From: Candidatus Parabeggiatoa sp. nov. 2
Lineage (GTDB): Bacteria; Pseudomonadota; Gammaproteobacteria; Beggiatoales; Beggiatoaceae
Assembly (NCBI GenBank): GCA_002085445.1
Contig: NBMI01000047.1
Location: forward strand, 1-33,985
Length of the DNA stretch: 33,985 nt
Reading direction: 5' to 3'
Shown here: piece by piece, positions 15,573-21,600 of the stretch
How the letters are laid out: every line of letters starts with the position of its first letter
Position numbering within the stretch: position 1 is the stretch's first letter
The notes under the pieces: generated by a model
What the model saw: only the letters and a program-made list of their open reading frames with translations
Databases searched by the model: none
What the model was told of the DNA's origin: nothing
Translations under genes and position numbers: made by a program

Positions 15573-15809
15573 CTATGCGGGCGAAGCTTCATCAATGGTT
15601 CGATAAGCCATCGATTCCATCAGAGTGTGGTTAATAAGTGTTTGATATTCCAGTCCTTTCGCTTCTGCTTTTGCTCGATAGCTTTGAAGAACTTCATTAT
15701 CCAGCATGAGGATGACACAAGTTTTATCTTTGGCTTCTGCTTGCAATTTTGAGAGATGAGGTACGTCCTTAGCCCTTTTTGCATTTGAAAAATCATATTC
15801 TTCACGCAT
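15573..15809 (-). CDS. brnA: BrnA antitoxin (78 aa)
   Basis: The start at ATG 15809 (MREEYDFSNAKRAK) overlaps the last 8 bases of brnT, the usual translational coupling. The frame is open 19 codons further upstream, but that part lies inside brnT. The N-terminus MREEYDFSxAKRAKxVPHL and the ribbon-helix-helix-like tail (LDNEVLQSYRAKAEAKGLEYQTLINHTLMESM) are typical of BrnA (DUF4415/CopG-like), which neutralises BrnT and represses the operon. The toxin-first gene order is normal for brnTA. Confidence 0.87.
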   Translation of the reverse strand: MREEYDFSNAKRAKDVPHLSKLQAEAKDKTCVILMLDNEVLQSYRAKAEAKGLEYQTLINHTLMESMAYRTIDEASPA

Positions 15810-16065
15810 AATTTTTTGCCTCCGTTTTAGTCGCCTTACGCGCAGAAATGAGACGGATACATTCATTTCGTAGCGTATAAACCACTGTTAGCAATCTCGC
15901 TTGATTACTCATACCTATAAGCACCCAGCGGTTCTCACCCTTAGCATCCGGATCCTCACGAACCAAAGCCAATGGATCAAGAAGTGTCGTTGATGCTTCT
16001 TCAAAGGTAATTCCATGCTTGATGAGGTTCGTTGATGCTTTATTTGGATCAAATTCTATTTCCAT
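15802..16065 (-). CDS. brnT: BrnT toxin (87 aa)
   Basis: Full-length BrnT (DUF497) ribonuclease: MEIEFDPNKASTNLIKHGITFEEA, DPLALVREDPD, ENRWVLIGMSNQARLLTVVYT, and the terminal RLISARKATKTEAKNY. It shows the His-Gly in the KHGI motif and the Arg/Lys pair of the ISARKAT motif used by the RelE-like fold. ATG 16065 has only a weak ribosome site. It is followed by brnA with an 8-base overlap and appears intact. Confidence 0.9.
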   Translation of the reverse strand: MEIEFDPNKASTNLIKHGITFEEASTTLLDPLALVREDPDAKGENRWVLIGMSNQARLLTVVYTLRNECIRLISARKATKTEAKNYA

Positions 16066-16169
16066 AGTTTAATAGAGATCAGAATTATAAAAGTTCAAAG
16101 TATATCGCTTTTCAGAAAAATTTGATTGTTTTTACGTCTAACTGTTGGCAACAACATTGCTTACTCTAC

Positions 16170-16280
16170 CTAGCTATCCAAAAGGGGCAAAGGACGCATC
16201 CTACGGTTTATTTCATCAATTTTAACATGTTTCATCATGGCGGAATGACACTCAACTCTTGAAATATCAGTTATAGGACA
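16170..16280 (-). pseudogene. Beheaded VapC-type PIN toxin remnant
   Basis: Directly after the antitoxin gene at 16288, an ATG overlapping its stop opens MNWFVL and then a stop. In a neighbouring frame 16280-16170 reads PITDISRVECHSAMMKHVKIDEINRR, which resembles the middle of a VapC PIN domain (the S-x-L/I-x-R-V-E segment after the first catalytic strand). The intervening catalytic residues and the rest are missing. I infer an internal deletion in a vapC gene; the identification is by pattern only. Confidence 0.4.
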
Positions 16281-16287
16281 AACCAAT

Positions 16288-16509
16288 TCATGATGGGGTT
16301 CTCTCACGGATAATGTCATCTGATAAATTGCCGCTGATAGATTGTGTCAAGGCTTGAATTTTAGCATAAGACATTTTTTCTACATCCACTTTTGGAATAA
16401 TAATGACTTCAACCCTAGCTTCATCAGAAAAGGGAAGATTGTCGAGTTCCAAGTGCCCGTTTTTGATTTGAGCGTCTCTCGTGACTTGATACATCGTGTT
16501 AAAATTCAT
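16288..16509 (-). CDS. VapB-like antitoxin, orphaned (73 aa)
   Basis: The N-terminal half (TRDAQIKNGHLELDNLPFSDEARVEVIIIPK) has the swapped-hairpin look of AbrB/VapB-type DNA-binding antitoxins, with the IxNGxLxLDxLPF start. The tail (MSYAKIQALTQSISGNLSDDIIRERTP) would bind a toxin. The start at ATG 16509 is the first in frame; ATG 16494 is also possible. The expected PIN toxin downstream survives only as a fragment (16170-16280). A copy of the punctuating element lies 55 bases upstream. Confidence 0.6.
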   Translation of the reverse strand: MNFNTMYQVTRDAQIKNGHLELDNLPFSDEARVEVIIIPKVDVEKMSYAKIQALTQSISGNLSDDIIRERTPS

Positions 16510-16563
16510 TGAATGTGAAAAGTGATGATTGAGATTTTGAATGGTGATTTTTGTGATAAAACC

Positions 16564-16679
16564 TGTCTGAATCAGAATGAACAGAATTTAAGAATTGACA
16601 GTCTGAATCAGAATTGACAGAATAAAACCTTTTAAGCCATTCTGAAAATTCTATAATTCTGAAAATTCTGATTCAGACA
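16564..16679. mobile_element. Punctuating inverted-repeat element, copy 3
   Basis: Begins TGTCTGAATCAGAATG and ends CTGATTCAGACA. A nested second GTCTGAATCAGAATTGACAG lies inside the left half, as in copies 4 and 5. It is followed by TTGAAGGGTGGACAACCACGTTGCCC. It lies between the beheaded PIN module and the orphan antitoxin. Confidence 0.8.
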
Positions 16680-16705
16680 ATTGAAGGGTGGACAACCACG
16701 TTGCC

Positions 16706-16888
16706 CTAAGCTCGCGGTTGGAGAGTCGGTAATTTTTTTTGTTTAAAAGGCGTAGAAATGATTTTTATCGGGCTATTTTCTTCTTGTTTCTTCAAATCTT
16801 CAAAAATGGCTTTAAAGTCATTATTGAATTTTTTGGCATGTTCTTGTCGAATTTGATGGAGTTCATCAATAATGGGGTCTTTCCAGAT
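16706..16888 (-). pseudogene. Small helical partner of PIN toxin, start codon lost
   Basis: Frame from 16885 reads WKDPIIDELHQIRQEHAKKFNNDFKAIFEDLKKQEENSP and then a basic tail, ending in TAG at 16706. A short protein of the form M-WxDPIxxExxxIRxEHAxxFNxDxxAIFxDLKxxE is a familiar companion encoded just after PIN proteins in cyanobacteria and sulfur bacteria. Where the start ATG should be, the codon is ATC (16886-16888), and no ATG, GTG or TTG occurs in frame between the PIN stop and the Trp. The product is probably not made. The family recollection is unverified. Confidence 0.5.
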
Positions 16889-16890
16889 GT

Positions 16891-17160
16891 TTATTCTCCC
16901 ATCAGTGTTTCTGGTGTACAGAAAATCGGCATTTCATAACCTGCTTGTGCGCTGATCTTGGCAATGCTTTTTTGTATTTCAGCGTTGGCAATATGTTTAC
17001 AGTTCCAAGTCATAAGATAATCCACTCCATAAGTGATTGCCATTGATATTATATGAAAAGCATCTTCCCGTGCTTTGGTTGGAATCACTTGTTGGGATAA
17101 CAATTTATCTGCTAACTCCTGTACGTCTGAGTTCAATTCCAGTAAAGCGATGTCTTGTAA
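16891..17160 (-). pseudogene. C-terminal half of a PIN-domain toxin
   Basis: The longest start-bearing frame begins at TTG 17136, but the homologous reading continues to 17160 (LQDIALLELNSDVQELADKLL), where an in-frame TAG blocks it. The remaining part keeps the third acidic site region (KAREDAFHIISMAITYGVDYLMTWNCKHIANA) and the end (PIFCTPETLMGE), the signature of PIN proteins of about 160 residues. The N-terminal half with the first catalytic acid (YIETS in the intact relative at 18046-18453) is absent, and the punctuating element starts 40 bases upstream. Inactive as a nuclease. Confidence 0.7.
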
Positions 17161-17199
17161 CTAACGCATTTAATCGCTTTGAAGCTTGAATGAATAAAA

Positions 17200-17332
17200 T
17201 GTCTGAATCAGAATTGACAGAATTTAAGAATTGACAGTCTGAATCAGAATTAACAGAATTTAAGAATTGACAGAATAAAACCTCTTAACCTATTCTGAAA
17301 ATTCTATAATTCTGAAAATCCTGATTCAGACA
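17200..17332. mobile_element. Punctuating inverted-repeat element, copy 4
   Basis: Begins TGTCTGAATCAGAATT and ends CTGATTCAGACA, with a second full GTCTGAATCAGAATTAACAG nested inside. It abuts the truncated 5' edge of the PIN remnant, as if the element or a deletion reaching it removed the toxin's first half. Confidence 0.82.
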
Positions 17333-17368
17333 ATTAAGTGCCATGCCACTCTAATTGGTGGTAAGCAA

Positions 17369-17593
17369 CTACATGGTTACTTTGCGCTGATGTTCAACCC
17401 ATCCGGCACTCGCTCTCGCAAATATTTCATCAACGCTTTGATTTTGATAAAGATGTCGTGAAATTTCAACATAGTCGGTGGGTTCACGATGGAGAAGCAT
17501 CAGGAACTTCAAAGCACCGCCTAAAGCATTATTAAGGGCTTCTATTCCTTTTATCTTGACATCAGTATCGCGTAACTGGTGTTGGTAACAGTC
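17369..17593 (-). pseudogene. Small start-less reading frame (KGIEALNNALGG protein)
   Basis: Open from a TGA just above 17593 to TAG at 17369, reading DTDVKIKGIEALNNALGGALKFLMLLHREPTDYVEISRHLYQ and ending WVEHQRKVTM. It looks like real coding sequence: amphipathic helices, no low complexity, VKGxEAL motif, DYxxxRxxLxxxxSVDEIF. It resembles small proteins encoded beside PIN or XisI-type genes, but I cannot name the family. There is no usable start codon before an internal ATG near the middle, so it is most likely a fragment. Confidence 0.4.
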
Positions 17594-17846
17594 TCAGTCG
17601 TTGAGAATGAGGTTAAAAATAATTGTTAGCCTTTGGTGGGCCAAGTTGTCGTAGGCCATTGTTAGCCTTGGGTGGCTCATTCTCAATTGTCGGGTGGGTA
17701 GAAGCTCAAAGAAACCTTGAGTGGTGGGTTTAACAAAGTTTCCCAAAGGGAAAGCTTTCGCTTACCGGCCCCCTACAATCCATCCATCCTATGCTCGCTA
17801 CCGTTCTACCCACGCTCGCCAAAAACCGTCGCCGTTGGCCGTGTTA
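17594..17846. other. Gene-free gap with an 11-bp inverted repeat
   Basis: TTGAGAATGAG at 17601-17611 pairs with CTCATTCTCAA at 17676-17686, and the enclosed bases contain two GTTAGCCTTNGGTGG copies. Open frames on the plus strand here are not supported. Confidence 0.4.
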
Positions 17847-18035
17847 TTATGAGACCTTTGGCAAAGTCTTATCTCTCCGTTGATAAAGTGGCCCATCAAC
17901 CTGTATCAGTCTGTCTTTATATTGTTTCTGTAATTCTATGTAGTATTCCACCAGTTTTTCAGGATCATGTCCACATTTTGCGGAAATACGTTGTCGTGCA
18001 TTTCGTATGCGGGTTAGTGTTGGTTCATCATTCAT
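17847..18035 (-). CDS. Small helical partner downstream of PIN toxin (62 aa)
   Basis: ATG 18035 gives MNDEPTLTRIRNARQRISAKCGHDPEKLVEYYIELQ, a short helical protein with a basic tail. A TTG start at 18056 would overlap the PIN stop by 11 bases. The pattern (IRxARxxIxxxxGHDPxKLVxYYxxLQ) matches short proteins encoded immediately after PIN genes and is analogous to the WKDPI protein at 16706. Such a partner could be an antitoxin, making this a toxin-first module, but that is inference. No DNA-binding motif is obvious. Confidence 0.6.
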   Translation of the reverse strand: MNDEPTLTRIRNARQRISAKCGHDPEKLVEYYIELQKQYKDRLIQVDGPLYQRRDKTLPKVS

Positions 18036-18045
18036 CGCTTTGTTC

Positions 18046-18453
18046 TCATAATTCAAGGGGTGTGACTAAGTTGGGGACAAAAAGCCCAAGTAGCGTGTTA
18101 ATCTGCCTGATATGCCTGAATTTATTAGCATTGGCAAGATGTTTACAATTCCAAGTCAGCAGAAAATCACATTTGTAATGAGAAGCTAATGCTAAATGTA
18201 GTGCATCGCCTGTTTCAGGCTCAATAACCAATAAAGGAATGTCATCCAACAAAGACAGGCAGTTATCTTTTTTGGCATATTTTCCATCTTTCAATTCATC
18301 AATAACCGCCGTACTACTCACTAAATCGTAAACATCACGGTTATTATCCCACCATTGACGTGTCCATTCTCGGCGGGCAACGGCTGCTGCATCGCTTCTA
18401 TCTTCATAATAGAAGCTTGGAATACTGGTTTCAATATAAATTGTTTGTCGCAT
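18046..18453 (-). CDS. PIN-domain putative ribonuclease toxin (135 aa)
   Basis: Start ATG 18453 gives MRQTIYIETSIPSFYYEDRSDAAAVARREWTRQWW, the usual start of this PIN group; nine extra upstream codons are possible. Visible acidic sites are Glu8 in YIETS, Glu in AVIDELKDG, Asp in DALHLALASHY and the following TWNCKHLANA motif. The protein is somewhat shorter than the 160-residue relatives: the segment between DELKDG and DALHLA is compact, and the end departs from the usual PxICTPEELM pattern to NLVTPLEL. It is probably a metal-dependent RNase. It forms an operon with the small gene at 17847-18035. Confidence 0.75.
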   Translation of the reverse strand: MRQTIYIETSIPSFYYEDRSDAAAVARREWTRQWWDNNRDVYDLVSSTAVIDELKDGKYAKKDNCLSLLDDIPLLVIEPETGDALHLALASHYKCDFLLTWNCKHLANANKFRHIRQINTLLGLFVPNLVTPLEL

Positions 18454-18480
18454 GGCTCTACTTGAATGAAATTTGAACAA

Positions 18481-18613
18481 TGTCTGAATCAGAATTAACA
18501 GAATTTTAGAATTGACAGTCTGAATCAGAATTAACAGAATTTAAGAATTGACAGAATAAAACCTCTTAACCTATTCTGAAAATTCTATAATTCTGAAAAT
18601 TCTGATTCAGACA
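18481..18613. mobile_element. Punctuating inverted-repeat element, copy 5
   Basis: Begins TGTCTGAATCAGAATT and ends CTGATTCAGACA; nearly identical to copy 4, including the nested second start. It fills the gap between the end of the RHS gene (stop at 18653) and the PIN gene start (18453), 27 bases upstream of that start. Confidence 0.85.
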
Positions 18614-18652
18614 ATTGAAGGGTGGGCAACAAAAAGACGTTGTCTGACATGG

Positions 18653-21600
18653 CTAATCAAAAAGATAATTCACATCAAGTGTTTTATCACAAGCTTCATT
18701 CCAGCGTTTCATCCTTTTCTGCATTCCCCAGTCAACACCACCTATATATGGCAATTTGTTTATCGTATTATCACTAACCCATGCCGCATAGTAAACAAAG
18801 GTAGTAGCTGTATCCGTTCCTATATGAGCAAGGCCTATTGGTAGAGATGCAGCAAACATAGATGTATCTTTAATACCCCCTGGTCTAAGATTATGTTTTG
18901 TCTGATACTCTTCATGTTGCTTACGTAGCCTGTTGGCCTCAATAGCGGCTTTTGCCACGTTATTTACTTTTGAAGCTAGTTTAGCTACCTTAGTTATTTT
19001 TGAGACTGTGGGTTTTGCCTTTTTAATGTAAGGACGTGATAGTCGTAATCCCGAAGAACGCACACGACGTATAGTTCGTGATATTGAACGACTTACGCTA
19101 CGTGAAGTTCTTGATATTGAACGGCTTACACGACGCAAAGTTCTTGACATTGAACGACTTACGCGACGTGAAGTTCTTGACATTGAACGACTTACGCGAC
19201 GCGAAGTAGCTTTTGCCTTTAAAGAACGTATGCGTGAATAAATTGAACGTTGCTTCAACCCAAACGGATCAACATAACTAACCGGATTCCCCGTCACATA
19301 AGCATACCGATTCAACGTCTGCCCGTCAGCAACGTTCCCTAACAACACGTCCTGATTCACAAAGCGTCGAATCTCCGGGCTATAATACCGCGCTCGCATG
19401 TAATACAAGCCGTTGGCAGCTGTCATCACGCCATCACGCCCGTTGTACAAAAACTGTGTGTCAGGCAATGTGTCTGGGTGACTGACTAATTGGGCAAAGG
19501 CGGAATACGCAAATCGCTCAACCACGGTACCGGTAGCATCCGTCAACGCGATTGTACTGCCACGCAAGTCATAGTGATAAGCCCGATACGCGCCGTCGGT
19601 TTCTTCACCAATTAAGCCCAAGCCATACACATAATAAGTTTGCGTGCCATCAGCAGCCGTTTTGACCAAAACCTGACTTAAGGCGGCATGGGGATTGATG
19701 ACGTAATGGGTGGTTTTACCGTTGCTTTTTACGGCAATGCGTTGATTCTCAGCGTTATACTGATAAAACGTACCGGCCACTTGGCTGAGCCGATTGCGCG
19801 AATCAAACTGAAACGCTTTCATCGCACCAGCCAACGGCCCTTTAGTCATATTGCCATCGGCATCGTACTTGACGGGTTTGCTATTGTAGGTGGCTAACCG
19901 ATTTGCGGCCGTATAAGTCATTGTCGCATCTAACAAAGGCGGTTTCAGTGCCGGTTGCTCGTTGGTGATATTGCCCACCGCGTTATACCTGAACTCAAAT
20001 TGGGCAATCACTTCACTGGGCGAAATATCGGTTTGTTGCAACAATTGCCCCGCCTTATCATAGCGGCGTATTACCTGCGTGCCATTCGGCCGTATTTCAC
20101 GCACTAACTGCCCATTCGCATCCCATTCATAGCGCGTTTCACGCCCGGCCCAATCAGTGACTTTGGTGAGTTGATCAGCCGCATCATATTCATAATGCAC
20201 CGCTTTATTATCCGGATAAATCAATGTGACTAACTGGCCCACGTCATCAAACACATATTGGAGAGTATGGCCTCGCGTGTCGGTGTATTTAATCACCCGA
20301 TTTAACGCATCATATACGCGCACAATCGTACCTTGGTCATCTGTCACCGTTAACAGATTGTTATTGGCATCATAGGTATAAGCAATTGTGCCCTCTTCAT
20401 CGCTTATCTGGGCAATACGCCCGGCGGCATCATACGCCATTTGCCGCTTTTGTCCGCGGGCATTGGTGACTTCTGTGAGCAAATCTCTGGCATTATAACC
20501 ATAATGCTGTTTGCCACCAGCACTGGAGATTTCCGCAACCAAACGGCTTTTTTGATCAAATTCAAAGCGTGTTTGATTGTTATTCGGATCCGTCAAACTG
20601 ACGCGATGGCCTTCTGAATCAAAGACTTGTGAGCTCTGCCCATTGAGTGCGTCAACACTGCCAATCAGTTGATCCACGTCGTTATATTCCAAGTGCGTGA
20701 TCTGATTCAGCGCGTTTTTAATCTGGTTTAAACGATTGACGGCATCATATTTCAAGTCCGTCGTGCGCCCCAACGCATCCGTCACTTGGATAGGATTATC
20801 CAGCTGATCATAACGGGTTTCTACTGTGCCACCTAACGGGGCCGTCGTTTTGACTAAGTTATCAACTGCGTTGTAGCTCATGCCCGTGGTGTATCGCAAT
20901 GGGTTTTTAACGCGAACGAGTCGCCCTTTCGCGTCATAATTCAGCCGAGTCACGCGCCCCTTCGCGTCAATGATTTTGACCAATCGGTGCAGTTGATCGT
21001 ATTGATAGCGCGTGGTTTGATTTAACGCATTGGTTTCGCGGATTAAATTATTATGCGCATCATACCCATAACGAGTTAAATAACCCATCGCATCTCGCAC
21101 CGTCGAGACATTCCCGCGAACATCATAACTGATTTGTTGGGTATGCCCTAACGCATTCTTGATCGCCGTCACACGATTTAACGCATCATAGCTTAGGGTG
21201 GTGGTATAAGCGGCTGCGTCAACGATTGTCAGCGGATTGTTTAAGCTATCATAACTCGTTTGCACAGTATGTCCTAACGCATCAATGCTTTTGACAACAT
21301 TACCCACCGCATCATAAACCCATTGCGTCTCATTGCCCGCCGGACTGATCAGTTTGACAACTTGCCCAGCCGCATCATAATGCCATTGCGTGATTTGTCC
21401 TTCAGAATCAATCAGTTTGCTCAGACGGCCTTCACCCTCATATTCATAGCGCGTTTTTCGATCCAATGGATCAATTTCTGCGATTAGATTGCCATTACCG
21501 TCGTAAAACCGACGTGTTAGGTTGCCCTTCGCGTCTTTGAAAGTCAGCCAATTATCACGACTGTCATAAGTCATCTCAACCGTGCGGTTTAACGGATCAG

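Noticed and set aside
16739..16939. Plus-strand 66-residue hydrophobic frame
   Set aside because: It is the antisense of the WKDPI partner remnant and PIN end, whose minus-strand reading matches known patterns far better.
17717..18178. Plus-strand 153-residue frame
   Set aside because: Antisense to the PIN gene and its partner; no start signal and atypical composition.
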